From Flavobacterium sp. LC2016-12 (GTDB taxonomy: Bacteria; Bacteroidota; Bacteroidia; Flavobacteriales; Flavobacteriaceae), in NCBI RefSeq assembly GCF_015351595.1, contig NZ_JADKPT010000007.1, forward strand, positions 62,001 to 126,000: 64,000 nucleotides of DNA, in the 5' to 3' direction. Both the position numbers and the translations under genes were made by a program. Below, in pieces: positions 35,528 to 45,711 of this stretch. Numbering within the stretch: position 1 is the first letter of the stretch; every line of letters starts with the position of its first letter. The notes below the pieces were generated by a model. The model saw only the letters and a list, made by a program, of their open reading frames with translations, did not search any database and was not told where the DNA came from.

Positions 35528-35986
35528 ATGACGAACAACGATATCCTAAAAAAACTGCGCGTGGCTTTGATGCTCCGTGATGATCAAATAGTTGAGATTT
35601 TAGAATTAGTAGATTTTAGAATTTCAAAATCAGAATTAGGAGCTTTTTTCAGAGCCGAAGATCATGAAAATTATATGGAATGCGGTGATCAGGTTTTGCG
35701 TAACTTCCTAAACGGATTAGTAATTCATTTAAGAGGAACGAAAGAAAATCCTAAAAACCCTAATGATGTTTTAGCGAAACATAAAGCAGAAATCCCAAAG
35801 AAAGACAGCACTAAAGAAAGACCTGAATTTAAAGCAAGTCCAAAAGATGCTGAAAGAGGAAGAGGCGATAAAGCACCTTCTAAAACGGGTCCGGCAGCTA
35901 AAAAACCTTTCAAGAAAAAACCGGCTACACCTAAAATTCAGGTTGTAGAAAAGGTTGTGTACAAAAACGGTAAGAATAAGAAATAA
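35528..35986 (+). CDS. DUF1456 (YehS-like) protein with basic tail
   Basis: The N-terminal 75 residues match one DUF1456 repeat region (MTNNDILKKLRVALMLRDDQIVEILELVDFRISKSELGAFFRAEDHENYMECGDQVLRNFLNGLVIHLRG). The last 70 residues are a disordered Lys/Pro/Ala-rich tail (KPFKKKPATPKIQVVEKVVYKNGKNKK), which suggests RNA or DNA binding. Function is unknown. It follows the PLP enzyme by 26 bases. Confidence 0.88.
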   Translation: MTNNDILKKLRVALMLRDDQIVEILELVDFRISKSELGAFFRAEDHENYMECGDQVLRNFLNGLVIHLRGTKENPKNPNDVLAKHKAEIPKKDSTKERPEFKASPKDAERGRGDKAPSKTGPAAKKPFKKKPATPKIQVVEKVVYKNGKNKK

Positions 35987-36301
35987 TTAATAGCTCGAAA
36001 GTTTAACCGCAAAAGGCGCTAAGATTTACGCAAAGTTCGCAAGGCTATATTGATAAAGCTTTGCGAACTTTTGCGTTTAAAAAAGATTATAATTACATAT
36101 CTAATTTCAATATAGCCCGCGGTTTCAACCACGGGAACGCACAGAATATTATATGATATAACATTGTGTTCCTGCGGTTGAAATCGCAGGCTATATTCTA
36201 AAAAAAAATCGCAAGGCTATCGATAAAGCTTTGCGAACTTTGCGTTGATATAAAATCCTATAAGTAAAAAACATTGCGAACTTTGCGGTTAAACTAAACT
36301 C
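35987..36301. repeat. intergenic repeat island with two inverted-repeat units
   Basis: There is no gene. Words of the TTAACCGCAAA..CGCAAAGTTCGCAAGGC type open and close the island (about 36005-36085 and 36205-36295). ACGCAAAGTTCGCAAGGC faces GCTTTGCGAACTTTTGCGT as a hairpin. Between them lies a 33-bp inverted repeat (36109-36141 with 36165-36197); its five differences are all transitions. The arm word GGTTTCAACCACGGG also occurs at about 47400. The island sits between convergent genes. Confidence 0.8.
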
Positions 36302-37009
36302 CTAAATTTTATTTTCTTCTATTTTTTCAAAGAAATAATTTTTAAAAGTAGCTCCAATTGGCAGTTCTTTTTCATTTATAAAAACAGAAAAATTATCTGT
36401 TGATTCAATATGCTTCAAAGAAATAACATACGATTTATGTATTTGAATAAAATCTGCTGAAGGCAGTGATTCAACAACATTTTTTAAGGATGAATGAGTT
36501 ATAATCTGCTGTTTTAAAGTATGAATACAAACGTAATTCTGAAGGCTTTCGATATATAGTATTTCATCTAAAACCAACTTCTGAAATTTATTTTTACCAT
36601 CTGTTTTAACGAATATAAAATCAGACGAATTTCTATTGGATGAAACCTCTATTTTTGGTTCTGTATTCAATTTAGAAACTGCCTGATAAAAACGTTCAAA
36701 CGAAATGGGTTTTAATAAATAATCAACCGCATTTAACTCAAATCCCTCCAAAGCAAAATCCGGATATGCTGTTGTAAAGATAACTTTTATATCTTTTGAA
36801 ATAATTTTTGAAATCTGCAAACCTGTTAATTGCGGCATCTGGATATCTAAAAAAATAACATCAACAGCTTGTGTGTTTAAAAATTCCAATGCTTTTAAGG
36901 AATCATTAAAAACACCCACTTTTTCTAAAAAAGAAACTTTCCCGATATAGTTTTCTAAAATTCGCGTTGCTGGCGGTTCATCATCAACAATGATACATTT
37001 AAACTTCAT
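36302..37009 (-). CDS. LytTR-family response regulator
   Basis: This 235-aa protein has a receiver domain (residues 1-120) with the acidic pocket IVDDEP, phospho-acceptor Asp55 (VIFLDIQMPQ) and Lys in LLKPISF. The C-terminal LytTR DNA-binding domain (about 135-230) shows FIFVKTDGKNKFQKLVLDEILYIESLQNYVCIHT and FIQIHKSYVISLKHI. It is paired with the histidine kinase encoded one base upstream. Targets are unknown; LytTR regulators usually bind direct repeats. Confidence 0.93.
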   Translation of the reverse strand: MKFKCIIVDDEPPATRILENYIGKVSFLEKVGVFNDSLKALEFLNTQAVDVIFLDIQMPQLTGLQISKIISKDIKVIFTTAYPDFALEGFELNAVDYLLKPISFERFYQAVSKLNTEPKIEVSSNRNSSDFIFVKTDGKNKFQKLVLDEILYIESLQNYVCIHTLKQQIITHSSLKNVVESLPSADFIQIHKSYVISLKHIESTDNFSVFINEKELPIGATFKNYFFEKIEENKI

Positions 37010-37010
37010 A

Positions 37011-38051
37011 TTATTTATTTAGTGGTATTCGTAAGTAGGTTTTAAAGGTATTGTTTTCTGCTGTTTTTTCAAGAATATATCGGCCTTTATAGGTATATTC
37101 TAAACGCTTTGTCAAATTTTCATAGCCAATTCCGGTTGACGAATAATTCTCTCCATGGGCGATAAAATTGAAAGTTGTTATTTCTAAAAAATCCTCTTCC
37201 TTATTTATCCTAATAATTGCCTTTTCTTCCGGATTATTCAATTTTCCGTGTTTAAAAACATTTTCAATAAAATGAATTAAAACCGATGATAGCATTTTCT
37301 CAGCACCATAATTCCCCTCGATTACAAAATCTAAATACAGCTGATCTTCAAACCTTTTTTTCTGTAAATAGATATAGTTTTGAATGAACTGAATTTCTTT
37401 TGAAAGTATTGCTTCATCTTTATCTGTTTCGGTAATCACATAACGAAGCAAATCTGATAGTACCAAAACGTCGGCGGCCATTTCATCTTCTTTTACGATC
37501 AACTGACTGTAAAAAGAATTTAAAGTATTGAATAAAAAATGCGGGCTAACCTGCGCTTTCAGCATTTGAAATTCGGCTTTTTTGTTCTCCAAAAGTAATT
37601 GTTGATTCTGTTTGAATGTTTCCTGAAATTGCCAGAATAAATAACTTATAACACTTAAAGTAATAGCAGGTAATCCGAAGAAAAAATTATCTCGAATGTA
37701 ATATTCTACTTCACGGGTTTTTTCAGCATAATTATGAATTCCGGTAATTTTGAAAATAATAATTTCCTGTAAAAAATACCGAACTCCGGCAAATACAAAT
37801 AATGAAATTGGAATACTTAATAAGAAAAACACAAGTCTCTTATTGTTTAAAAACCAAGCGCAAAAAGTATAAAAATTCAAAAGATAAACAACAAAAACAG
37901 AGAGTACAAAACTCGTACTAAACATAAAATACCGACTGCTAAAAACAAATTTGAGGTCTTTATTATTAACCCCAATATCCCATAAATAAAAGGTAAGTGA
38001 TAAGGCTAGAAAAAGAAGAATGTGATAGTAGAAAGGAATTTTCAGCTTCAT
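37011..38051 (-). CDS. LytS/YehU-type sensor histidine kinase
   Basis: This 346-aa membrane kinase has four hydrophobic segments in the first 145 residues. The phospho-acceptor motif follows: LKAQVSPHFLFNTLNSFYSQL with His171 (His_kinase PF06580 type). The ATP-binding domain shows VLIHFIENVFKHGKL (N-box) and GIGYENLTKRLEYTYKGRYIL. The signal sensed is unknown. It is co-transcribed with the LytTR regulator. Confidence 0.92.
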   Translation of the reverse strand: MKLKIPFYYHILLFLALSLTFYLWDIGVNNKDLKFVFSSRYFMFSTSFVLSVFVVYLLNFYTFCAWFLNNKRLVFFLLSIPISLFVFAGVRYFLQEIIIFKITGIHNYAEKTREVEYYIRDNFFFGLPAITLSVISYLFWQFQETFKQNQQLLLENKKAEFQMLKAQVSPHFLFNTLNSFYSQLIVKEDEMAADVLVLSDLLRYVITETDKDEAILSKEIQFIQNYIYLQKKRFEDQLYLDFVIEGNYGAEKMLSSVLIHFIENVFKHGKLNNPEEKAIIRINKEEDFLEITTFNFIAHGENYSSTGIGYENLTKRLEYTYKGRYILEKTAENNTFKTYLRIPLNK

Positions 38052-38240
38052 AATTATATCGTTGTTATTTCAAAAATACAACTATGACTTTACATGAAAG
38101 CTTTATTTATATAAAACAGTTGTTTTAAGTGATGAAGTATCAAAAATGATACATGAAATTTTTCAATCAGGAATTTTGAGTATTTATAATAGGGAATTTG
38201 CTGTTTGTCAAAAATCGAAAAAGCACTTCAATTCATCCGA

Positions 38241-38248
38241 TACATTTG
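38241..38248 (+). promoter_or_regulatory. -7 element deciding the start of the DUF5694 gene
   Basis: TACATTTG fits TAnnTTTG. Transcription would start near 38255, after the upstream in-frame Met codons (38146 and 38251), so ATG 38275 is the usable start. Confidence 0.6.
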
Positions 38249-38274
38249 CAATGAATTTAAAACAAAAAATCATC

Positions 38275-39060
38275 ATGCAAAAAATTATCCTATTATTAGT
38301 ACTAATTACATTTAATCTTACATCTAGTCAAACCAAAAAGAAACAAATATTATTATTTGGGAGTTTCCACTTTGAAAATCCAGGACTTGACGTTGCCAAA
38401 GTAAATACGTTTGATGTTATGACAGACAAAAGCCAGAAAGAACTTGAAAACATTACCAATAAAATTAAAAAGTTTGGCCCAGATAAAATTTTTGTTGAAT
38501 GGAATTATCAAAAACAAGCCAAATTAGATACGTTTTTTGCTAAAAACACTGATAGTTTGCTTAAGAATGATTCAGACGAAAGAGTACAGGTAGCTTTAAG
38601 ATCGGCGAAAAAATTGGGTCATAAAAAGTTATATGCAATTGATTACAACCAAACTGATTTTCCATATGATAGCTTGGTAAAAGAAATGAAAAAGGCTAAT
38701 CAGTTTGATTTAATCAAGAAAAATGAAGAAATCATGAAAAATTACGAAACAGATTTCAACACAAAAATCACAAAGTATACTTTGACCCAATTACTTTTAG
38801 ACGTTAACAAGCCAGATCTTAGCTGGTATCTTCAAACTGCAATCAAAGGCGGTAAAACAGACAATTTTGTGGGCGCTTTTTTAGTTTCGGAATGGTACAG
38901 AAGAAATCTTTATATGTATGCTTTAATACTGAAACTTACAGAAAGTAAAGACGATAAAATAATGGTTTTATTAGGTGCTGGCCATACTGAAATGATTAGA
39001 GAATTCGTCGTGCATAATCCTGAATACGAAATTGTAGAATTGTCTACTGTTTTGAAATAG
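38275..39060 (+). CDS. DUF5694-type secreted protein
   Basis: The predicted 261-aa protein has a signal peptide (MQKIILLLVLITFNLTSSQ). The mature part starts KKKQILLFGSFHFENPGLDVAKVNTFDVMT and contains IKKFGPDKIFVEWNYQKQAKLD and VLLGAGHTEMIREFV, the His/Glu motifs shared with TraB/ChaN-like (EreA-type) folds, which suggests a metal-dependent active site. It is divergent from the histidine kinase. Starting at 38275 gives a clean signal sequence and agrees with the promoter. Confidence 0.83.
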   Translation: MQKIILLLVLITFNLTSSQTKKKQILLFGSFHFENPGLDVAKVNTFDVMTDKSQKELENITNKIKKFGPDKIFVEWNYQKQAKLDTFFAKNTDSLLKNDSDERVQVALRSAKKLGHKKLYAIDYNQTDFPYDSLVKEMKKANQFDLIKKNEEIMKNYETDFNTKITKYTLTQLLLDVNKPDLSWYLQTAIKGGKTDNFVGAFLVSEWYRRNLYMYALILKLTESKDDKIMVLLGAGHTEMIREFVVHNPEYEIVELSTVLK

Positions 39061-39086
39061 AAGAATTTAACTGCACATCAGTGCAT

Positions 39087-39326
39087 CTACTTCTTATTTT
39101 TAAAAAGATAATAAATAATAAAGACCACATTCAATGCTAAACCAAAATAAATTATAAAGTATTGCTCTTTCGAAATACAGGGAGGGCAGTCATTTATATC
39201 TTGGCAAGGTTCACAGAAAGGCCTAAAATACCAATATAAAAATGATAAAAATAAATCAATGAGTAATAATTTGAAAAAACAATTTCTAATTATTTTATTT
39301 ATTTGGCTGATTTGTACTGATTTCAT
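39087..39326 (-). CDS. small cysteine-containing membrane protein
   Basis: This 79-aa protein has two membrane segments (FFKLLLIDLFLSFLYWYF and FIIYFGLALNVVFIIYYLF). The loop between them, RPFCEPCQDINDCPPCISKEQ, holds four Cys in CxxC-like pairs and could bind metal or form disulfides. No family is recognised. It ends 24 bases after the stop of the convergent DUF5694 gene. Confidence 0.6.
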   Translation of the reverse strand: MKSVQISQINKIIRNCFFKLLLIDLFLSFLYWYFRPFCEPCQDINDCPPCISKEQYFIIYFGLALNVVFIIYYLFKNKK

Positions 39327-39349
39327 ATCTAAATTCTTTACTGTTAAAA

Positions 39350-39384
39350 ACTAAAAAAATCCCTCCAATTTCTCGGAGGGATTT
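39350..39384 (-). terminator. Rho-independent terminator of sucC
   Basis: AAATCCCTCC (39357-39366) pairs with GGAGGGATTT (39375-39384). On the minus strand a T-run follows the stem. Confidence 0.85.
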
Positions 39385-39408
39385 CTATATATTTGATTTC
39401 TTATTTAA

Positions 39409-40602
39409 TTAAGAAAGTGCAGCTTTAACTTGATCAGCAGCTTCTTGAAATTGAACAGCTGATAAAATTGGCATACCAGAATTGTCAATTAATTCTTTTG
39501 CAATTTCAGCATTTGTTCCTTGCAAACGAACGATAATTGGCACTTTAATAGCATCACCCATATTTTTGTAAGCATCAACAACTCCTTGCGCTACACGGTC
39601 ACAACGAACGATTCCACCAAAAATATTGATCAAAATTGCTTTTACGTTAGGATCTTTTAAGATAATACGGAAAGCAGTTTCAACACGTTTTGCATCAGCA
39701 GTTCCACCAACGTCTAAGAAGTTAGCAGGCTCAAAACCAGCATATTTAATTAAATCCATAGTTGCCATTGCAAGACCAGCTCCGTTTACCATACATCCTA
39801 CAGTACCGTCAAGATCTACATAGTTCAAACCTACTTCTTTAGCTTCAACTTCGATTGGATTCTCCTCACGGATATCTCTCATTTCAGCATATTTTGGTTG
39901 TCTGTATAAAGCATTATCATCGATATTTACTTTAGCATCAACAGCCATAATTTTGTTATCAGATGTTTTCAAAACCGGGTTGATTTCAAACATAGAAGCA
40001 TCAGAACCAATGTAAGCATTGTATAATGAATCGATGAATTTAACCATTTCTTTGAAAGCATTTCCAGAAAGACCTAAGTTAAAGGCAATTCTTCTAGCTT
40101 GAAAACCTTGCAATCCAACAGTTGGATCAACTTCTTCAGTAAAGATTAAGTGTGGCGTGTGCTCAGCAACTTCTTCAATATCCATTCCACCTTCAGTAGA
40201 ATACATAATCATGTTGCGTCCTGTAGCTCTATTCAATAAAACAGAAACATAAAATTCAGAAGTTTCACTTTCACCTGGATAGTAAACATCTTCAGCAACT
40301 AAAACTTTGTTTACTTTTTTACCTTCAGCAGAAGTTTGAGGTGTGATCAATTGCATTCCGATAATTTGTCCTGCAATTTCTTCAACTTGTTGAAGATTTT
40401 TAGCCAACTTAACTCCACCACCTTTTCCACGTCCACCTGCGTGAATTTGTGCTTTTATTACGTGCCATCCTGTACCAGTTTCGGCAGTTAATTGTTTTGC
40501 AGCAGCCACAGCTTCAACCGCATTATTAGCCACAATTCCGCGTTGAATGCGTACTCCGTAGCTAGCTAAAATTTCTTTTCCTTGATATTCGTGTATGTTC
40601 AT
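39409..40602 (-). CDS. sucC: succinate-CoA ligase (ADP-forming) subunit beta
   Basis: The predicted 397-aa protein starts MNIHEYQGKEILASYGVRIQRG, the standard SucC start, 20 codons inside a longer open frame. Features are the ATP-grasp segments VIKAQIHAGGRGKGGGVKLAK, MFEINPVLKTSDNKIMAVDAKVNIDDNALYR, and the C-terminal VGCMVNGAGLAMATMDLIKYAGFEPANFLDVGGTADAKRVETAF. It catalyses the substrate-level phosphorylation step of the TCA cycle. sucD is not adjacent, as is usual in Flavobacteriia. Confidence 0.97.
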   Translation of the reverse strand: MNIHEYQGKEILASYGVRIQRGIVANNAVEAVAAAKQLTAETGTGWHVIKAQIHAGGRGKGGGVKLAKNLQQVEEIAGQIIGMQLITPQTSAEGKKVNKVLVAEDVYYPGESETSEFYVSVLLNRATGRNMIMYSTEGGMDIEEVAEHTPHLIFTEEVDPTVGLQGFQARRIAFNLGLSGNAFKEMVKFIDSLYNAYIGSDASMFEINPVLKTSDNKIMAVDAKVNIDDNALYRQPKYAEMRDIREENPIEVEAKEVGLNYVDLDGTVGCMVNGAGLAMATMDLIKYAGFEPANFLDVGGTADAKRVETAFRIILKDPNVKAILINIFGGIVRCDRVAQGVVDAYKNMGDAIKVPIIVRLQGTNAEIAKELIDNSGMPILSAVQFQEAADQVKAALS

Positions 40603-41016
40603 AATATAGAATTTGTCTGGTTCTGAATTTATTTCAGAATAAAAGTGCGACAAAAGTAGCAAAATTCAACTTAATAGTAAAATCTTTTTCAATTAAAAAT
40701 GAGTCTATTTGAGATTCCTATATATTTATTTTCGAAAGCAAATAAATAGTTAAACAATTGCTTTGTTAATGTTAACAGAAAATCACTATATCGTTTGATA
40801 TTTAACAAAAATACCAACGAATACAATACCTTACCGCGGATTTTTCCTAATATAATTTAAAACATATTGCCATTTTATCATTTAGCAATGGTTTAAATAA
40901 AATTATTATCATTTAAGAATCGTTTTTCTAATATTACAACAAAAATGTAAGCCAAATTACAATTTCACTACATTATGTTTAACGAAATCTTTATTTTTGT
41001 AGAAAAAATATCAAGA
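40603..41016. other. intergenic region between sucC and gltB
   Basis: AT-rich spacer with divergent promoters. The gltB -7 candidate is at 40992-40999. No repeat, hairpin or small gene stands out. Confidence 0.5.
40992..40999 (+). promoter_or_regulatory. candidate -7 element of gltB
   Basis: TATTTTTG fits TAnnTTTG and lies 17 bases before the MKVKEQG start codon. This argues against the earlier in-frame ATG at 40975. Confidence 0.45.
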
Positions 41017-44000
41017 ATGAAAGTTAAAGAACAAGGGCTTTATTTGCCTGAATTTGAACACGACAATTGTGGTGCAGGATTTATTTGTAATTTGAATGGT
41101 ATTAAATCTAACGATATTATTCACAAAGCATTGGACATCTTAATAAAATTGGAACATCGTGGTGCAGTTAGTTCTGATGGAAGAACTGGAGACGGAGCTG
41201 GAATTTTATTCGACATCCCACATAACTTTTTCAAAAAGGTATGTGACTTTGAAATCCCTGAAACACGTGAGTATGCAGTAGGAATGGTTTTTTTACCAAA
41301 AAGCAAAAACCAGGTTTCTTTTTGTATTAACACTTTTGAAGCAACTATTAAAGATCAGAACTTAAAGATCTTAGGTTGGAGAGATGTACCTGTTGAAGTA
41401 GAAAATTTAGGGCAGATTGCCGCAGAAAAAGAACCAACAGTTAAACAGGTTTTTGTTAGCAAAAACGGTCATGATTTAACTGAAAATGAATTTAATGCAA
41501 AACTTTTTGCAGCTAGAAAAATTGCTGAACACGCTATTAGAGGATCTAAAACCTCTGAAAGTCATATGTTCTATTTCTCTAGTTTATCGACAACTACCAT
41601 AATATATAAAGGTCTATTGATGCCGGAAGACATCAGCCGTTATTATGTTGACTTAAAAGATCCAGATTTAGTGACTCGTTTGGCGTTAGTTCACCAACGT
41701 TTCTCTACCAATACTTTCCCTTCTTGGGAATTAGCTCAACCATTTAGATACATGTGTCATAATGGTGAGATCAACACACTTCGTGGAAACGTAAGCCGTA
41801 TGCGTGCTCGTGAAGAGCTTATGCAAAGCAAAGTTTTTGGCGATGATATCAAAAAATTATTCCCAATTATCTTAGAAGGAAAATCAGATTCTGCTTCTAT
41901 GGATATGGTGGTTGAACTTTTATTAATGACAGGCCGTTCATTGCCTGAAGCGATGATGATGGTTGTTCCTGAAGCTTGGGAAAAACACCAGACAATGTCT
42001 CCTGAAAAGAGAGCTTTCTACGAGTTTAATGCTTGTATCATGGAGCCTTGGGATGGTCCTGCTTCTATTCCGTTTACAGATGGTAACGTAATTGGTGCAT
42101 TACTAGACAGAAACGGTTTACGTCCTTCTCGTTATACCTTAACAAAAAGCGGTTTCGTAATCATGTCATCAGAAATTGGTGTATTGGATATCGATCCGGA
42201 AGATGTAATTCAGCACGGTCGTTTAGAGCCAGGAAAAATGTTCCTGGTTGATATGAACGAAGGTCGTATTATCGAAGACGAAGAAGTTAAAAAAGCGATA
42301 GTTACAAAACGTCCTTATCAGGAATGGTTAGACGCAAACTTATTGCCTTTATCTAAAGTTCCTTACACAAATAATCCAACTCCGGTTGAGAAATTAGATT
42401 TCGTAACAAGACAAAAATTATTTGGTTATACTATTGAAGATTTAAAAACAATCATCAACCCAATGGGAGGTCAGGGAGCTGAAGCAATCAGTTCTATGGG
42501 TAACGATACGCCTTTGGCCGTATTGTCAGATCAGCCTCAATTGTTGTATAACTATTTCAAACAATTATTTGCTCAGGTTACCAACCCTCCTTTGGATGGT
42601 ATTCGTGAGGAAATCATTACTGATATCAGTTTAGCAGTTGGTGGAGATTTCAATATTTTTGAAATTGAATCTAAACAATGTAAAAAACTAAAAATTCAAA
42701 ATCCGGTTATCTCTAACGAGGATTTGGATAAAATCAGAAATATTGATCACGCAGATTTCAAATCGGCTACTATTTCTACTTTATATAAAATAGAAAAAGG
42801 AGTTAACGGTTTAGAGCGCGCTCTTGAAAAATGTGTTCAGGCAACTTTTAAAGCTGTTTCTGAAGGATGCAACATTATTATCTTATCAGATAGAGGTGTA
42901 AGCGAAGAATTAGCGCCAATTCCTATGTTATTGGCTTGTTCTTACATTCACCACTCTTTGAACATTTTACAGGTTCGTTCTAAATTCGGAATCATAATCG
43001 AGTCTGCGGAGCCTCGTGAACCGCATCATTTTGCTTTATTATTCGGATACGGTGCAAGTGCGATCAATCCATACATGGTAAATGAAATCATTCATGATCA
43101 GGTTGCACAAGGATTTATTACAGGTGTAAAAGCAGATTACGCTGTTGTAAACTACAATAAAGCGATTGCAAAAGGAATCGTTAAAATCATGAATAAAATT
43201 GGTATCTCTACTTTACACTCATACAGAGCTGCTCAAATTTTCGAGATTTTAGGTTTAAACAAAACATTTACTTCTAAATATTTCCCTTACACACCTTCAA
43301 GAATTGAAGGAATTGGTTTAATGGAAGTTGAAAAAGAGGTTAAAAAACGTTTCCAAAAAGCCTTTCCAAATTCAAAAGTAGCCAACTTGCTTTCTTTAGA
43401 AATTGGAGGTATTTACAGATGGAGACGTGGTGGAGAAAAACACATGTTCAATCCAACTACAATTTCTAAATTACAACAGGCGGTTCGTTTAAACAGTCCT
43501 GAAAGTTATAAAGAATACTCTAATATGGTTAACGAGCAAAGCTCAAACCTAATGACGATTAGAGGTATGTTTGAATTCAATAATTTAGATCCAATTTCTA
43601 TTGATGAAGTAGAGCCTTGGACAGAAATTGTGAAGAAATTCAAAACAGGTGCAATGTCTTACGGATCTATCAGTAGAGAAGCACACGAGAATTTAGCGAT
43701 TGCAATGAACAGAATTGGCGGAAAAAGTAATTCCGGAGAAGGTGGAGAAGATCCAAAACGTTTCCAGAAAGAAATTAACGGAGATTCAAGAAACAGTGCT
43801 ATCAAACAAGTTGCTTCGGGACGGTTTGGTGTTTCGATCAACTATTTAACAAACGCTAAAGAGATTCAGATTAAAATGGCTCAAGGAGCAAAACCTGGTG
43901 AAGGTGGTCAGCTTCCTGGAGAAAAAGTAGTGCCTTGGATTGCTGAAACAAGAAACTCTACACCTTATGTAGGTTTGATTTCGCCTCCTCCTCACCACGA

Positions 44001-45534
44001 TATTTACTCTATTGAGGATTTATCTCAATTGATTTTCGACTTAAAAAATGCGAATCGTGAAGCGCGTGTAAACGTAAAATTAGTTTCTGAAGTTGGAGTT
44101 GGAACAATTGCTGCCGGTGTTGCCAAAGCAAAAGCTGACGTTATCCTGATTTCAGGTTATGACGGAGGAACTGGTGCTGCACCATTAACATCCTTACAAC
44201 ACACTGGAATTCCGTGGGAACTTGGTTTAGCTGAAGCACAACAAACTTTGATCTTAAATGATTTAAGAAGCCGTGTAGTTTTAGAGTGCGACGGACAATT
44301 GAAAACAGGTCGTGACGTAGCTATCGCTGCATTGTTAGGAGCTGAAGAATTTGGTTTCGCTACTGCTCCGCTTGTGGCTTCAGGATGTATTATGATGAGA
44401 GCTTGTCACTTGAATACTTGTCCGGTTGGTATTGCAACTCAGGATCCTGAATTGAGAAAAAATTTCAAAGGAACTCCAGAGCACGTTATCAACTTCATGT
44501 ATTTCATTGCTGAAGAGTTAAGAGAAATCATGGCGCAGTTAGGTTTCAGAACTTTAAAAGAAATGGTAGGTCAGTCACAAAAATTAAATGTGAACAAAGC
44601 CATCAAACATTATAAAGCAAATGGTTTAGACTTGTCATCAATTCTATACAAACCGGAAAAAGCGAAAACAGAGCCAAATCATAATACAACTACACAGGAT
44701 CACCAACTTGAAAATGTATTGGATTTTGATATCATCAAAGAAGCAATTCCGTCTATTTATAGAAAAGAAAAAACAAGAGTAACCTTTAAAATTAAAAATA
44801 CAGACCGTTCTGTAGGTGCTATTTTGAGTAATGAAATCTCAAAAATCTATGGCGCACAAGGTTTACCTGAAGACACTATTTTAGTTGATTTTGAAGGTTC
44901 TGCCGGACAAAGTTTTGGTGCTTTTGCAACAAACGGATTGTCATTTAAAATTCACGGAAACTGTAATGATTATTTAGGAAAAGGTCTTTCTGGAGGAAAA
45001 CTAATTGTAAAAGTCCCTCCTACTGCAACCTTCAAACCTGAAGACAATATCATTATTGGAAACGTTGCCCTTTACGGAGCTATTACCGGAGAGGCTTATA
45101 TTAATGGAATGGCCGGAGAGCGTTTTTGTGTGAGAAATTCTGGAGCAACTGCAGTTGTTGAAGGAATTGGAGATCACGGATGCGAGTATATGACTGGTGG
45201 TACCGTGGTTGTTTTAGGAAAAACAGGAAGAAACTTCGCAGCTGGTATGAGCGGTGGTGTTGCTTATGTTTATGATCCAGCTAAAAAATTCGATTCAACT
45301 GTATGTAACATGGAAATGGTTGCATTTGACCCAATCGAAGAAGAGGATGTTACAAAACTAAGACGATTGATCAAAAACCATTCATTGTACACCAGCAGTC
45401 CATTAGCAAAAAGGATTTTAGCAGACTGGGAAAATGAACAGAAACATTTCGTAAAAGTGATGCCAACTGATTACAAAAAAGCATTACAACGAATTGCAGA
45501 AGAGAAAAAAATAGAAGAATTAATAGCTGGATAA
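41017..45534 (+). CDS. gltB: glutamate synthase large subunit
   Basis: The predicted 1505-aa enzyme makes two glutamates from glutamine and 2-oxoglutarate. It begins [21 protein letters not shown], where the short propeptide ends before Cys18, the N-terminal nucleophile of the amidotransferase. Then come the central domain, the FMN-barrel ([48 protein letters not shown]) with the Fe-S cysteines ([23 protein letters not shown]), and the C-terminal beta-helix ([21 protein letters not shown]). The start is 14 codons inside the longest frame. gltD follows. Confidence 0.97.
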   Translation: MKVKEQGLYLPEFEHDNCGAGFICNLNGIKSNDIIHKALDILIKLEHRGAVSSDGRTGDGAGILFDIPHNFFKKVCDFEIPETREYAVGMVFLPKSKNQVSFCINTFEATIKDQNLKILGWRDVPVEVENLGQIAAEKEPTVKQVFVSKNGHDLTENEFNAKLFAARKIAEHAIRGSKTSESHMFYFSSLSTTTIIYKGLLMPEDISRYYVDLKDPDLVTRLALVHQRFSTNTFPSWELAQPFRYMCHNGEINTLRGNVSRMRAREELMQSKVFGDDIKKLFPIILEGKSDSASMDMVVELLLMTGRSLPEAMMMVVPEAWEKHQTMSPEKRAFYEFNACIMEPWDGPASIPFTDGNVIGALLDRNGLRPSRYTLTKSGFVIMSSEIGVLDIDPEDVIQHGRLEPGKMFLVDMNEGRIIEDEEVKKAIVTKRPYQEWLDANLLPLSKVPYTNNPTPVEKLDFVTRQKLFGYTIEDLKTIINPMGGQGAEAISSMGNDTPLAVLSDQPQLLYNYFKQLFAQVTNPPLDGIREEIITDISLAVGGDFNIFEIESKQCKKLKIQNPVISNEDLDKIRNIDHADFKSATISTLYKIEKGVNGLERALEKCVQATFKAVSEGCNIIILSDRGVSEELAPIPMLLACSYIHHSLNILQVRSKFGIIIESAEPREPHHFALLFGYGASAINPYMVNEIIHDQVAQGFITGVKADYAVVNYNKAIAKGIVKIMNKIGISTLHSYRAAQIFEILGLNKTFTSKYFPYTPSRIEGIGLMEVEKEVKKRFQKAFPNSKVANLLSLEIGGIYRWRRGGEKHMFNPTTISKLQQAVRLNSPESYKEYSNMVNEQSSNLMTIRGMFEFNNLDPISIDEVEPWTEIVKKFKTGAMSYGSISREAHENLAIAMNRIGGKSNSGEGGEDPKRFQKEINGDSRNSAIKQVASGRFGVSINYLTNAKEIQIKMAQGAKPGEGGQLPGEKVVPWIAETRNSTPYVGLISPPPHHDIYSIEDLSQLIFDLKNANREARVNVKLVSEVGVGTIAAGVAKAKADVILISGYDGGTGAAPLTSLQHTGIPWELGLAEAQQTLILNDLRSRVVLECDGQLKTGRDVAIAALLGAEEFGFATAPLVASGCIMMRACHLNTCPVGIATQDPELRKNFKGTPEHVINFMYFIAEELREIMAQLGFRTLKEMVGQSQKLNVNKAIKHYKANGLDLSSILYKPEKAKTEPNHNTTTQDHQLENVLDFDIIKEAIPSIYRKEKTRVTFKIKNTDRSVGAILSNEISKIYGAQGLPEDTILVDFEGSAGQSFGAFATNGLSFKIHGNCNDYLGKGLSGGKLIVKVPPTATFKPEDNIIIGNVALYGAITGEAYINGMAGERFCVRNSGATAVVEGIGDHGCEYMTGGTVVVLGKTGRNFAAGMSGGVAYVYDPAKKFDSTVCNMEMVAFDPIEEEDVTKLRRLIKNHSLYTSSPLAKRILADWENEQKHFVKVMPTDYKKALQRIAEEKKIEELIAG

Positions 45535-45711
45535 ATGATTTTAGAATTCAGATTTTAGATTTTAGATTGCTGAATTTAACCTCAAAGCTTTGCGAACTTA
45601 AAACTCGCAAAGCAAAAATAAAGCCTCGCGCTCTTTGCGGTTAAAAAATTGAAATTTGGAATTTTTAAAATTGGAATTTAAACACATCATTTAATTTTAA
45701 TTAAAAATGTC
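45535..45711. repeat. gltB-gltD spacer with CGCAAAG-type repeat
   Basis: The 177-base spacer contains TTTAGATTTTAGATT repeats (45553-45568) and an inverted repeat of the CGCAAAGC type (CAAAGCTTTGCGAACTT..CTCGCAAAGC..CTCTTTGCGGTTAAAA, about 45583-45648). It may attenuate or process the gltB-gltD transcript. Confidence 0.65.
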
